Below are positions 24,399-33,869 of a stretch of 64,000 nucleotides of DNA, in pieces. Each line of letters starts with the position of its first letter. Positions within the stretch are counted from its first letter, which is position 1. Position numbers and translations under genes: made by a program. A model generated the notes under the pieces. The model was not told where the DNA came from. It saw only the letters and a program-made list of their open reading frames with translations, and searched no databases. The DNA is from Chitinophagaceae bacterium (GTDB lineage Bacteria > Bacteroidota > Bacteroidia > Chitinophagales > UBA10324). Where the stretch lies: positions 744,001 to 808,000 of the forward strand of contig JADJAG010000004.1 of NCBI GenBank assembly GCA_016704325.1. The letters run 5' to 3'.

Positions 24399-26021
24399 AT
24401 GATGGAAAGCGTATTATTAATAACCCTTATGCTGGGAATCAATAATTATATTTTTTCACAAGCACAAATTACCGGAAAAGTAATAGACGCAAAGAATGCC
24501 AGCCCTTTAGCTTATGTCAATATTGGCATAAAAGAAAGTAGCATAGGTACGGTATCAAAAGAAGACGGTTCTTTTACCATTGTAATTCCTTTCGAGTATC
24601 AAACTGATAGCTTAACCTTCTCAATGGTGGGTTATCATGAATCAAACCTGTCAATTAGGGATTTGGTAGAAGCAGGAAATGTAATTGTACGATTGGAAGT
24701 AAAAACCACTCAACTGGAAGAGGTATTAATTGCAGGGGAAAAATTAGTCGCGAAAAGGTACGGCATAAAAAGTAGGGGTGCAATTCATTTTACAGACGGA
24801 ATATTTAAAAAGGATGACAGTTTTGAGATTGGACAGGTAATTCATCTTGGAATTTATCCTGCAAAAGTAACCTCAGTAAATTTTCACATTAATTCATCAA
24901 GGCCTGACAGTGCAATTTTCAGGATTAATTTTTATAGATATGACGAGGAGGAAAATACACCGAAAGAAAGAATAATTGATAAAGGTATTCTGCAACGCCA
25001 CCCTGTTAATGAAGGATGGTTAAAGTTAAATTTATCTGATTCTAATATTATTATTACAGGTAGTGTACTGGTGTCAATAGAATTTATTCCTGAAACCAGG
25101 AAGGACGTTGATCAGATATTTTATGAAGTCAAAATTGGAGGTTCATCAAAAAGCTTCTTTAGAGAGACCAGTTTAGGGCAATGGACGCGGCCTCCTCACC
25201 ATTACTGTATTTATGTGATAGCAATAACTGATAAGAATGCCCCTGATGAGGATGGTGATGAAGAAACAGTGCCAACGCATACTTTAACATCAGATTTTTC
25301 AAGTGAACCATATAGTTTATTTGTGAATCTGCCCCGGGATTACTCTAAAGACAATGAGAAAATATACCCCGTTATCTATCTTCTTGATGGCAATGTCTAT
25401 TTCGACCCTGTAGTCAATTCTGTGGTCAGCTATACTAAGAAGAAGAAAATTTCAGTTAACCCGATAGTTGTTGGTATTGGCTATGAGAATGCTTATGTCA
25501 TGGACTCTTTGCGAAACCGTGATTACACCTTTCCGAAAGCATTACCTTCAGATAGTTTTAAACTGAGTGGACAGGGAGATAGATTTTATGATTTTGTTAA
25601 GAAAGGAATTGTGTCATACATTGATTCAGCATATAGAACCGATAAAACTAATCGGACTATTATGGGGCATTCTTTAGGCGGGTATTTTGTGTTGTATGCA
25701 TTAACCCGTAACATGGAGGGTGTTTCAGTGTTTAATAATTTCATTGCGGCAAGCCCTTCAATTTATTACCATGACCATTATTTAATTAAGGAACTTGGCG
25801 ATTCTTCGACACATAACAGGAATTTAGAAGGCATCAATATGTACATGACAATGGGAGCGCTTGAAGTTTTAGAGAGTCAATGGAGCGATTTCGAACAAAT
25901 GTCTATGATATTAACTAATAGGAAGCTCAGAATTCATACAGAAATTTATAAGAATATGGATCATATGGGAACAGCTATACCGACATTTGAAAACGGAATT
26001 CAATTATTCATGAATAATTAG
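24399..26021 (+). CDS. Exported hydrolase: CarboxypepD_reg-like domain fused to esterase D-type domain
   Basis: 540 aa from ATG 24399 (a second ATG at 24402). An upstream in-frame start at 24336 lies inside element C and is unlikely. Signal peptide about residues 1-20 (VLLITLMLGINNYIFSQAQ), then a carboxypeptidase-regulatory-like beta-sandwich (ITGKVIDAKNASPLAYVNI ... SKEDGSFTIVIP, about 22-100) normally found on TonB receptors. Then a middle domain, and a C-terminal alpha/beta hydrolase with FVNLPRDYSKDNEKIYPVIY and the elbow GHSLGG. The start is 9 bp after element C. Predicted periplasmic or surface esterase. Confidence 0.83.
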   Translation: MMESVLLITLMLGINNYIFSQAQITGKVIDAKNASPLAYVNIGIKESSIGTVSKEDGSFTIVIPFEYQTDSLTFSMVGYHESNLSIRDLVEAGNVIVRLEVKTTQLEEVLIAGEKLVAKRYGIKSRGAIHFTDGIFKKDDSFEIGQVIHLGIYPAKVTSVNFHINSSRPDSAIFRINFYRYDEEENTPKERIIDKGILQRHPVNEGWLKLNLSDSNIIITGSVLVSIEFIPETRKDVDQIFYEVKIGGSSKSFFRETSLGQWTRPPHHYCIYVIAITDKNAPDEDGDEETVPTHTLTSDFSSEPYSLFVNLPRDYSKDNEKIYPVIYLLDGNVYFDPVVNSVVSYTKKKKISVNPIVVGIGYENAYVMDSLRNRDYTFPKALPSDSFKLSGQGDRFYDFVKKGIVSYIDSAYRTDKTNRTIMGHSLGGYFVLYALTRNMEGVSVFNNFIAASPSIYYHDHYLIKELGDSSTHNRNLEGINMYMTMGALEVLESQWSDFEQMSMILTNRKLRIHTEIYKNMDHMGTAIPTFENGIQLFMNN

Positions 26022-26160
26022 GATATTACCATGAAGTAGTGACAGACAAAAGCTAACTTTTGAAGCTGACGTATATTTACTGATGGTTATAGAAAGGAGA
26101 GCGGCAATTGGTTGTCTATTTTGACACTTTTGACAATTGTTAAAAAGTAATTTGCAGATA

Positions 26161-26511
26161 ATGGTAACCATTGATATTTTAAGGAGAATCGCACTTTCGT
26201 TTCCTGAATCAACTGAGGAAGCACACTTTGAAAAGACTTCATTCAGAGTAAGGAAGAAAATCTTCGCGACCTACGACGACATAAAGAAAAGAGCGTGCAT
26301 CAAGTTATCGGAGATTGACCAGGATGTTTTTTCTTCTGCTGACAAATCAATCATTTTTCCGGTTGATAATAAGTGGGGTAAACAGGGATGGACGCTTATT
26401 GAAATGAGTAAAGTTCATAAGGACTTATTTATTGATGCTTTGACAACAGCGTATTGTGAAGTGGCACCAAAGGAACTAGCAGAACGGATTAGAACCAATT
26501 ACGGGAATTAA
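26161..26511 (+). CDS. MmcQ/YjbR family protein
   Basis: 116 aa, full length for the MmcQ/YjbR (CyaY-like fold) family, putative DNA-binding proteins of unknown role. Family features are the N-terminal LRRIALSFPESTEEAHFEKTSFRV-type segment, IFATYDD, a central K-L strand, and KWGKQGWTLIEM near the C-terminus with LITAYCEVAPK-like helix. ATG at 26161 is preferred to the TTG at 26137. Flanking spacers are AT-rich. Confidence 0.88.
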   Translation: MVTIDILRRIALSFPESTEEAHFEKTSFRVRKKIFATYDDIKKRACIKLSEIDQDVFSSADKSIIFPVDNKWGKQGWTLIEMSKVHKDLFIDALTTAYCEVAPKELAERIRTNYGN

Positions 26512-26940
26512 AGAATAGCGCGTCGCTAAAAATTTTACTGTAATTGCTTACTGCATACCCGAGTAGCTATTTTATGATATGCTGGACGATCCACGGGTAG
26601 CCGCACCACATTGCGATATACTTGATGGGATTGGAGGATTGTTCAGTTGTACTTCTTGCAAATAGTGATGGATAATTACATTACGTGATAAATTAGATAC
26701 TGCTTTAAATCGCTTGTCAGACTAAGTTTTCTATAAAGAATGAAGGTTAAGAGCTTTCGCAGAAATTTTGAACACGCATTTAAACACCGATTTTCGGTTA
26801 GTGTACAGGAAGTGAGTGTGAAAATGGAGATCATTTTGTTAATTTTAGTAGAGGATTACATTTCATTTTTTTAAGCGTCCACCAGATAAGCTCCCAATTT
26901 GTTAGCAACAGTCAAAATAATTGACATAGACCTATAAACA
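26512..26940. other. Intergenic region with a candidate attC-like right half
   Basis: No gene seen. 26884-26906 reads AGATAAGC, 9-nt TCCCAATTT, GTTAGC, matching the right half of elements A and B (arm, nnnCAATnn, GTTAGC). A convincing left half at the expected distance (near 26777) is missing. A short imperfect inversion TACCCGAG/CACGGGTA lies near 26567-26619. Confidence 0.35.
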
Positions 26941-28728
26941 ATGAGAATGCGAAGAGATTCAACCATTATCAGCGGTAATTATTTTCTTATTGTTTTGTTT
27001 TCAGTGTTCTTCTGTAGTAAAGGGTATGAATTAAAAGCTCAGTTAAGTTATAAAGTGCTGTTCCTTGGAAACAGTTATACCGGCGTTAATAATTTGCCAC
27101 AGCTAATACATGATGTTGCCTTGTCAGCCGGAGATACATTAGTTTTTGACAGCAATACTCCGGGAGGCTATACATTAGTAAATCATAGTCTTGATGCTAA
27201 TAGTAAAAATAAAATAATGAATGGCGGTTGGGATTATGTAGTGATTCAGGGGCAAAGCCAGGAGCCTATTATTAATCTCAATCAATTTAACGGAGGTGCT
27301 TCGGCTTTGTATGAACTCATTAAACAATATAATTCATGTGCCGTCACAATGCCCTATATGACCTGGGGAAGAAAAAACGGTGATGCATCAAATTGCCCTT
27401 ATTTTCCTGTAATGTGCACGTATCAGGGCATGGACACTACGCTGCGGGACCGCTATTTAGACCTTACCGCTTCTCTTAATGGAGAAGTGTCTCCTGTTTC
27501 AGTTGTGTGGAGCTACCTGCGGAAAAATTATCCAGGCATAGAATTATATCAAACAGACGAAAGTCATCCTTCCGCAGCGGGTTCCTATGCTGCAGCTTGT
27601 TGTTTTTATACAAGCCTTTTCAAGAAGGATCCTTCATTGATCACTTTTGATTTTGGATTGAATGCAACCGATGCTTCTATTATTAGAAATGCTGCCAAAT
27701 CACAGGTCTTTGATAGTTTGCTGGAATGGGATTTTAAAAAGCTGCCAATCGCTGATATTGCGTACCAGGTTGGTTCCGGTAGTAATGAATTAATTTTTCA
27801 TGCGTCAGGACAGGGTATCAGGCAAAACTATTTTTGGAGTTTTGGAGACGGTGAAACTTCTTCCATTCAAGATCCTACACATTCCTATCTGGCAGACGGG
27901 ATGTACACGGTTTCCTTAACTACGACAAATTGTGATTTGCAAGGATTGCACAGCAGCTTTACCGATACGATTATTCAGTTTTGTAGCCATACACCAACCG
28001 TGTATACAACGCTTCCATGGCTTTGCAATCTGGATACACTTTGGACGCAAGCTGCAGATACCTATCAATGGTTTGCTTATGGAATTCCTTTACCTGAAAC
28101 CAATCAATACCTGGCAGATTATGCTCAGTATAACATTTCCGGATTTTCCGTTATGTCTGCTTTAAATGGTTGTACTGAATTGTCAGCATTATTTACAGAA
28201 TCTGCGGAATGGTCCGGTTATTACTTTGATGTGTTGGGCGACCCTTGTATTGGAGATACGGTAGCATTTGCCGTATTGCATATAAACGGTTTCTTATCCG
28301 GTCTGGAAAGTATTCTATGGTTTAAAAATGATACACTTTTGCCGTTAATGACAAATGAAGACACGCTATGGATAGCTGCTTCCGGAATATATGAGTGTAA
28401 AGTTATTGACCCAAATTCTATTTGTCCTTTAGATACGACCTCTTACATTATTGATTTTAGTTGTGGAGTAGTAGGCATTGAAGAAAAAACTCAGGAATTG
28501 TTTTGGATGATAATTCCAAACCCGGCATCGGAAACCATTACCATTAAATTTACGAAGCACCCCATTCAGGAACAGATTCAAATTTATAGTGTAACGGGCA
28601 GTATGGTAAAAGCGATAAAAGCATCTGCGCAAATCATGAAACTTGATATTAGTGATCTGCCCGGTGGACTTTATTATCTTCGATTGCGAAACAATAAACT
28701 GCCTGCATTAAAATTTGTTAAACTTTAG
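26941..28728 (+). CDS. SGNH-like hydrolase with PKD domain and T9SS sorting signal
   Basis: 595 aa. Signal peptide about 13-34 (YFLIVLFSVFFCSKGYELKAQ). N-terminal SGNH/GDSL-like fold: nucleophile Ser45 in FLGNSYTG and a C-terminal D-x-x-H motif Asp206-Glu-Ser-His209 (TDESHPS). A PKD domain follows (FWSFGDGETSSIQDPTHSY), then one or two Ig-like segments, and a T9SS type A domain at the end (IPNPASETITI ... PGGLYYLRLRN). Predicted secreted or surface esterase acting perhaps on acetylated glycans. Monocistronic within the accessory region. Confidence 0.83.
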   Translation: MRMRRDSTIISGNYFLIVLFSVFFCSKGYELKAQLSYKVLFLGNSYTGVNNLPQLIHDVALSAGDTLVFDSNTPGGYTLVNHSLDANSKNKIMNGGWDYVVIQGQSQEPIINLNQFNGGASALYELIKQYNSCAVTMPYMTWGRKNGDASNCPYFPVMCTYQGMDTTLRDRYLDLTASLNGEVSPVSVVWSYLRKNYPGIELYQTDESHPSAAGSYAAACCFYTSLFKKDPSLITFDFGLNATDASIIRNAAKSQVFDSLLEWDFKKLPIADIAYQVGSGSNELIFHASGQGIRQNYFWSFGDGETSSIQDPTHSYLADGMYTVSLTTTNCDLQGLHSSFTDTIIQFCSHTPTVYTTLPWLCNLDTLWTQAADTYQWFAYGIPLPETNQYLADYAQYNISGFSVMSALNGCTELSALFTESAEWSGYYFDVLGDPCIGDTVAFAVLHINGFLSGLESILWFKNDTLLPLMTNEDTLWIAASGIYECKVIDPNSICPLDTTSYIIDFSCGVVGIEEKTQELFWMIIPNPASETITIKFTKHPIQEQIQIYSVTGSMVKAIKASAQIMKLDISDLPGGLYYLRLRNNKLPALKFVKL

Positions 28729-29239
28729 AGAATACTAAAGTTTGAAGAGCGATGCCTTCTGACGACTCAAAAAAATAATTCCGGAATATTTGCAACCCGC
28801 TTTGCAAGTATTTATCTGTTATACGTACACAAAGCAGAAAAGAAGGGGCGCACAAAAGAAGAGGTGATTGCCATAATTTTCTGACTAGTCGGCTATAGCA
28901 AACATATAAGATTTTGAGGCAGTAATGTGAATGAGTTTGTTGTTCTGACATTTTAAAAGTATCACACTACTAATAATAGTTTGCATTGCAATGCGAAATG
29001 TCTAATTATCAGATAATAAAAGCATGATATGGCGAGATAAATTTTTGAACTGTTTCTTTTCATATTGCAGAATCGATAATCGGATAGTTGGAAAAGGAAA
29101 GAGGCCATGACGAAAGTAGAAAACAACATAAAGCAAATTGATGGACGAAGTAGTTTGTACAAAGATTGTGGCATAGATCCAGGGTGTCAAGAGGCTGCAA
29201 TGCGTTGACGGAAGTTATTAGTAGTTTTAAAGTTTAGAT
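28729..29239. other. Intergenic region, no gene recognised
   Basis: AT-rich. Short ORFs on the - strand lack any family signature. GGCTGCAATGCGTTGACGG at 29191-29209 resembles the right end of the attC-like elements (CTGCAATCC plus GTTAGC), but no paired left arm was found. Confidence 0.4.
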
Positions 29240-30019
29240 ATGAGCAACAAGGGAAATTTTTTCAGTAAGAGAAGAGTTTTGCTAACAGTAAGTATCCTGA
29301 TTCTGGTATTCCTTGCTCTCTTCTTCTTGCCCGAAAGCAGAGAACAATTGAAAACAGATCATTTTACCTTTAACTTTTCTAAAAGTATTGATGTATCAAA
29401 GATAAATGGATTGGCAAGTTCATTGGAAAACAGCTATGAAAGAATTGCCAATGATTTGAAAACAAAACCAGCGGATAATATTGAAGTATATTTTTATGCT
29501 CAAAGGTGGAGATATATTAAGGCTACAGGAAACTGGAGTGCCTCGGGAAATATCGAAGGAATCGCTAGAATGCATTTTGTAGAAGAGGCTTGGGGAGAAG
29601 AGGATAGTAAGAAAGTAGCAATTCATGAGTTTGCACATACAGTAACTTTAAAGCTTCTGATTGAGCATGAAATGCAACCTTTGAATGCTGAAGACTTTGA
29701 CAAAAAGTTCGCTGCTTTTCCTGTTTGGCTTTGGGAAGCAATTAGTGTGTATGAAGCAGATCAATTTATTGATCCGGCAACATTGCCCTTTTTTAATAAT
29801 GGCTCTTATCCGTGTATTTCAGAATTAAATGATCGGTCGAAGGGCGGCAAAATTTACAAAGTGGGTTATACTGTTATCGAATATATAATTCATGAGTATG
29901 GACAAGACAAGCTATTGGAGCTTGTCAGGAAGTATGGAGATTTGTCAAATGTACTGGGTGTGTCAGAGGATCAATTTTGTAAAGATTGGTTCGCTTTTGT
30001 GAGACAGAAATATCTATGA
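29240..30019 (+). CDS. Membrane-anchored gluzincin-type metallopeptidase-like protein
   Basis: 259 aa. One N-terminal transmembrane segment (about 12-30), then an extracytoplasmic domain. The zinc motif HEFAH (His129, Glu130, His133) is followed by PVWLWEAISVYEA, in which Glu166 is a good third zinc ligand, the layout of the peptidase MA-like family. The C-terminal helix bundle (YKVGYTVIEYIIHEYGQDKLLELVRKYGD) is also typical. Predicted active peptidase with unknown substrate. AT-rich accessory context. Confidence 0.75.
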   Translation: MSNKGNFFSKRRVLLTVSILILVFLALFFLPESREQLKTDHFTFNFSKSIDVSKINGLASSLENSYERIANDLKTKPADNIEVYFYAQRWRYIKATGNWSASGNIEGIARMHFVEEAWGEEDSKKVAIHEFAHTVTLKLLIEHEMQPLNAEDFDKKFAAFPVWLWEAISVYEADQFIDPATLPFFNNGSYPCISELNDRSKGGKIYKVGYTVIEYIIHEYGQDKLLELVRKYGDLSNVLGVSEDQFCKDWFAFVRQKYL

Positions 30020-30153
30020 TCGTATGATGGGTATTAATCGCTCGCAGCACACAACATTTAAATATTTTTTCAGCTATTTATGAACTTCAATAGTTCATAG
30101 AATAGGATTCTTTAAAGTTTGACATAGCTTCTAATATTTGCCTATTTTCGACC

Positions 30154-30345
30154 ATGATGAGTTCAATTGCATTCATTGATGTCGAGGCCGATCCGGTGAG
30201 TCAAAGAATTCTTGACATTGGAAGTGTCAAGGGTGATGGCAGTTCTTTTCATTCAAATGCTATTGATAAGTTTATTGAGTTTCTCAAAGGAACTCAGTTT
30301 ATTTGCGGGCACAATATCTTTAATCACGACTTATGGTGTAATTGA
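30154..30345 (+). pseudogene. Remnant of a DEDD 3'-5' exonuclease domain
   Basis: 63 codons that begin like an exonuclease domain: IAFIDVEADP (Exo I, D-x-E) and QFICGHNIFNHDL (Exo II) are both recognisable, as in exonuclease domains fused in front of helicases. The reading frame then stops, and no Exo III (YxxHD) motif or helicase follows. The rest of the gene is gone, so this is a 5' fragment. An alternative is a very short intact protein, but it would lack catalytic residues. Confidence 0.55.
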
Positions 30346-30365
30346 ATGGATAATACGGTTTGAAT

Positions 30366-30933
30366 GTGAAAGCAATCAATAATGATAAAGTAATCGCATT
30401 GCTGTTTTTAGCATTAACCATTCTGTTTTTGATTGTATTCCTGACGAATCAAGATTTCTTTAATTGGGTTTTTGACAGGCATCATAACCAATGGAGTTGG
30501 TATATAAGACCTGTTTTTCTGATACCGTTCTGTTATTTTGCATATAAGCACAACTGGATGGGCATTTCAATAACGATGTGCTGTCTTTTTTACAAGTATG
30601 TTTTGGTTTAACAAGCCGGAGTTGGTTAGTGATGAGGTGCGGATATTTCTTCAGTTTGAAAAGGACTGGCTGCAAAGTGAGTGGAGCCTAAAAAAAATGA
30701 CACAGCTTTTGACTGTTCCCCTTTCATTTCTCGCTTTGGGTCTTTCTTTTTGGAAGAAAAGCCTGTTAATGGGACTTGGCGTAATAGTTTTAATAGCAAC
30801 GGGTAAAATAGTTTGGAGTATTCAAAGTGCCGGGGAGTCAGGAAGGGCGATCCTTGTTCCGGCAATAATTGGGTTAATCGTTTGTTGTGGACTTATCTAT
30901 TATGGATTTAAGAGACTTGAAAGGAAAAGATAA
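30366..30933 (+). pseudogene. Small membrane protein interrupted by a frameshift
   Basis: Two ORFs in different frames read as one protein. Part 1 (start GTG 30366 or TTG 30360, ends 30611) has two transmembrane helices. Part 2 (from about 30595, ends 30933) begins SMFWFNKPELV, followed by an amphipathic segment and two or three transmembrane helices and ends in basic KRLERKR. The switch falls at a run of six T (30589-30594). Removal of one T would restore a single frame of about 188 codons. Either a real mutation or a homopolymer sequencing error. Function unknown. Confidence 0.55.
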
Positions 30934-30987
30934 AAGTCGCTGATATAAGGTTATTAAATGAATCAGTTTTAGAATCAGAAACTTTTA

Positions 30988-32001
30988 TCATTCCACCTTT
31001 AAAAACGAGTTATAGCTATGGAACTCATTTAACACGGTTTCCGTATTGCCCGGATCATCTATCCAGACACCATCTACCGTGAATCGGTACATATACCAGC
31101 CGGGTGCGAGCAGGAGATCAAGATACCAGCCGTTATTACTTCTCACCATGCTGTCGGCATTGGGTTCCCATTGATTAAATGTGCCTGCAACAGTAACTAC
31201 TTTTGCATCACGATATCCTATTAGTACCATTCTGGTTTTTCGTGGAGCAATGTCATTGCGGTTTCCGCTTTTAATTCGTTCTAGTTCAAATTCAATTTGT
31301 TTCAGAAGTATGCTCATATCCACCAGGCTGTGCATGGTTTGTGTGAGCAAACCGTCGTTTTCAATTGCAATCACACTAACCATATTCAACATTCTCGTGT
31401 TTTTCTTTACTGATTCGAAATCAACAGGTGTTAAGAAAGCCAGGGAACTATCAAGCATTAAGTGATCGCTGATCAGTGGTATCCAGAAGTGATTTAACAG
31501 TTCGGCATAGTTTGATTCTGTTGCATGTAGTGATTTAATATTTTCCTCATAGGTACTAAACAGACCAAAACGTATATCCGGATTCTGAATCAGATCAATG
31601 CCGGTTGATTTGAGACTTTCAAATGTTCCAATGTGCGGAAAGAATAGATTGGTCCCGCTAATGTGGAAGATGAGATTTGAAATAGAATCATTCCAGGGCA
31701 GCTGAAGGACCAGGAACTTCTTTACGGCCCGCGAATCCCTGATCAAACCTTTCCGGTATTGCACCAGCGACTGCAACCCCTGCTGATCCACCATTAAGTT
31801 TTGATGCAATTGTTCGAGCATTACTACTTCTTTTTCGTTTTTCTTTTTCTCTTCATGCAGGTTGGTGAGGAAGAGGGCGATGAAGGCCCCCGTTGTAATG
31901 AGTGTCAGGTGAACAAGAACCGTTAGCAGATCAATTGGCCGGGCAAACTGAAACATCTGCTCCATGCCGGAAGATTGGCGGTTGTGCTTTGCAGGTTTCA
32001 T
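30988..32001 (-). CDS. Membrane protein with C-terminal CBM48 (AMPK-type glycogen-binding) domain
   Basis: 337 aa. One transmembrane segment at about 25-47 (LLTVLVHLTLITTGAFIALFL) followed by a coiled-coil and helical domain like the DUF6090 family. Residues about 255-337 form an E-set/CBM48 domain (VLIGYRDAKVVTVAGTFNQWEP ... GWYMYRFTVDGVWIDDPGN), with the conserved FNxW and Y-x-F-x-VDG-x-W residues of glycogen-binding domains. The domain order suggests it tethers alpha-glucan or senses it near the membrane. No catalytic domain. Far from glgP/glgX, so a link is inference. Confidence 0.75.
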   Translation of the reverse strand: MKPAKHNRQSSGMEQMFQFARPIDLLTVLVHLTLITTGAFIALFLTNLHEEKKKNEKEVVMLEQLHQNLMVDQQGLQSLVQYRKGLIRDSRAVKKFLVLQLPWNDSISNLIFHISGTNLFFPHIGTFESLKSTGIDLIQNPDIRFGLFSTYEENIKSLHATESNYAELLNHFWIPLISDHLMLDSSLAFLTPVDFESVKKNTRMLNMVSVIAIENDGLLTQTMHSLVDMSILLKQIEFELERIKSGNRNDIAPRKTRMVLIGYRDAKVVTVAGTFNQWEPNADSMVRSNNGWYLDLLLAPGWYMYRFTVDGVWIDDPGNTETVLNEFHSYNSFLKVE

Positions 32002-32350
32002 GTGATGAAGTCTGGTTTATGTAAAAAGTAATTTATGGTTCACCCGGCTATTGGTAGTTACTTATTCGCATTGGTTCCATACACCGCATTGTTAATTCAT
32101 ACCCATTGAGTTGAAGCAGGCTTTTCCCGGCAGAAAACACGATGGATCGGTCAATATCCAGTTAAAGTTTTCAAACCGACATGCAAAGTCAAAAAAGTTC
32201 ATTGTACAGCAAATGCTTTTTATCATAATATGTAATGATTGATATCACCAGCTTAATTTTAGTGCATCATTTCAGTTAACTCCATTAATTAATATCATTT
32301 GCAGATGAGTTAAGCCCTTTCTTACCTTAGCGAAAAATTAGCAGCGCATT
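32002..32350. other. Divergent promoter region, no gene recognised
   Basis: Lies between divergent genes at 32001 and 32351. AT-rich. No hairpin or repeat could be supported. Confidence 0.45.
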
Positions 32351-33355
32351 ATGCCCTTTATCTTTGTAGTAGGAAACAGTCGCAGTGGTACCACAATGAT
32401 GGGCCGTATTCTTAATAATCATGCACTGGTGCACACCTTTCCGGAATTGCATTTTTTTGAGCAACTATGGTCGGGGAAAGACAAGGATAAGATTTTGGAG
32501 ATTGATGAAGCAGAACAGCTTGCTGCCCGCTTATTGAATATTTCCGCTTCCGGTTATTTTGCAAAAAAGGAACCGGAGAAGTATACCGGAGAAGCAAAGG
32601 AGATAATTGGGTCTATCCCCGCGCCTGCCATAACATCACTTAAGATTTTTGCAGCAGTGATTCAGCATGAGGCGATAAAGCATGGAAAGCAATATCCTTG
32701 CGATCAGACCCCGCAGAATGTGTTTTACATACGCGAGATTCTAGAGGCTTATCCCAATGCGTATTTCATCAACATGGTGCGCGATCCGAGAGATGTGCTG
32801 TTGTCGCAAAAGCGGAAATGGAAGCGCCGTTTCCTCGGTGGTTCACATGCCACCTGGTACGAAACGATTCGTGCCTGGACTAACTACCATCCGCTTACCA
32901 TCAGTAAACTGTGGAATTCCGCCATCCGGGCACGCGAACTGGTAAAGGACAGGAGAGTGATGAGCGTACAGTTTGAATCGTTACTGAAAGATCCTGATAA
33001 GGCCATAGAAGGCATCTGTTTTTTCCTGCAATTATCCTATTCACCGCAACTTAAAGAAGTGCCACAGGTTGGTTCTTCCAGCGGTATGGATAAGAAAGAG
33101 GTAAAAGGGATCAATTCCGATCGTTCACAAAGCTGGGGCAAAGGTGGTTTAAGTGAAACGGAAATCTGGTTTTGTCAGAAATCCTGCAAAAAGTATATGC
33201 AGGAACTTGGTTATGAACCGGTGAAAATTTCCCCAAATCCAATCATCATTGCTTTCTACTACCTGATTTTCCCGGTAAAACTCGGCTTTGCATTTTTATT
33301 GAACCTGCATAGGATGAAGAATATTGTGGAGACGGTGAGGAAGAGGATGGGGTGA
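32351..33355 (+). CDS. Sulfotransferase family protein
   Basis: 334 aa. PAPS loop FVVGNSRSGTTMMGRIL (residues 4-20) and 3'-phosphate site NMVRDPRDVLLSQKRKWKRR (about 140-159). A C-terminal hydrophobic segment (IIIAFYYLIFPVKLGFAFLL) could associate with the membrane, which is not usual for soluble sulfotransferases. It is unrelated in position to the operon at 2520-4328. Substrate unknown; glycan or lipid head group are both possible. Confidence 0.85.
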   Translation: MPFIFVVGNSRSGTTMMGRILNNHALVHTFPELHFFEQLWSGKDKDKILEIDEAEQLAARLLNISASGYFAKKEPEKYTGEAKEIIGSIPAPAITSLKIFAAVIQHEAIKHGKQYPCDQTPQNVFYIREILEAYPNAYFINMVRDPRDVLLSQKRKWKRRFLGGSHATWYETIRAWTNYHPLTISKLWNSAIRARELVKDRRVMSVQFESLLKDPDKAIEGICFFLQLSYSPQLKEVPQVGSSSGMDKKEVKGINSDRSQSWGKGGLSETEIWFCQKSCKKYMQELGYEPVKISPNPIIIAFYYLIFPVKLGFAFLLNLHRMKNIVETVRKRMG

Positions 33356-33506
33356 GGAAGCGGGCTTTGTTGAGCGACATTTATATCTTTTTCTAAAGGA
33401 CGAAGGATGTAAGACTTAAGACTAAAGACCTTGTACTCTTACCTCGGACTTCCGACTTGCTACTTGCTACTTGCTACTTCCGACTAACTACTTCCGACTA
33501 ACATCT

Positions 33507-33734
33507 TCACATTCCCCCTTTCTTAAAATGCGGACCCAATACCTGAATCAAAAAAGTAACCACCATCAGCATGCCCGTGAGGAATATGGTAATTCCGGTT
33601 ACACTCTTGTCCAGTTCAATACCGGAGATATAGAATGACCGTTTGCTCAATGCAGTTCTGCCTGTAAAAGTGAGAATACCAAAGATCATTACAATGATAC
33701 CTGATGCAAGAAGGAAAATCTGGAAAGGGCTCAT
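33507..33734 (-). CDS. Small two-helix membrane protein
   Basis: 75 aa from ATG 33734 (MSPFQIFLLASGIIVMIFG). Two predicted transmembrane helices (about 3-22 and 45-66) with a short polar loop. No family recognised. An in-frame start at 33782 would add 16 residues without signal-peptide character. Just upstream (33395-33490) lies simple-repeat DNA of CTACTTG/CCGACTAAC words. Confidence 0.55.
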   Translation of the reverse strand: MSPFQIFLLASGIIVMIFGILTFTGRTALSKRSFYISGIELDKSVTGITIFLTGMLMVVTFLIQVLGPHFKKGGM

Positions 33735-33869
33735 AGTTTTAGAATGCGAACTGCAAACGTAAGGAGAAACAATTTCTTTCAAATGTAAAAGTTGACTTTC
33801 ACCCTGCTAGTGATTGATGCAGCAGTAATTACTACAAAGTGTATTTTTGCCCTTCAAACAAAGCAGATC

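Noticed and set aside
29191..29209. Fifth attC-like right end (CTGCAATGC then GTTGAC)
   Set aside because: No complementary left arm in the preceding 250 bp.
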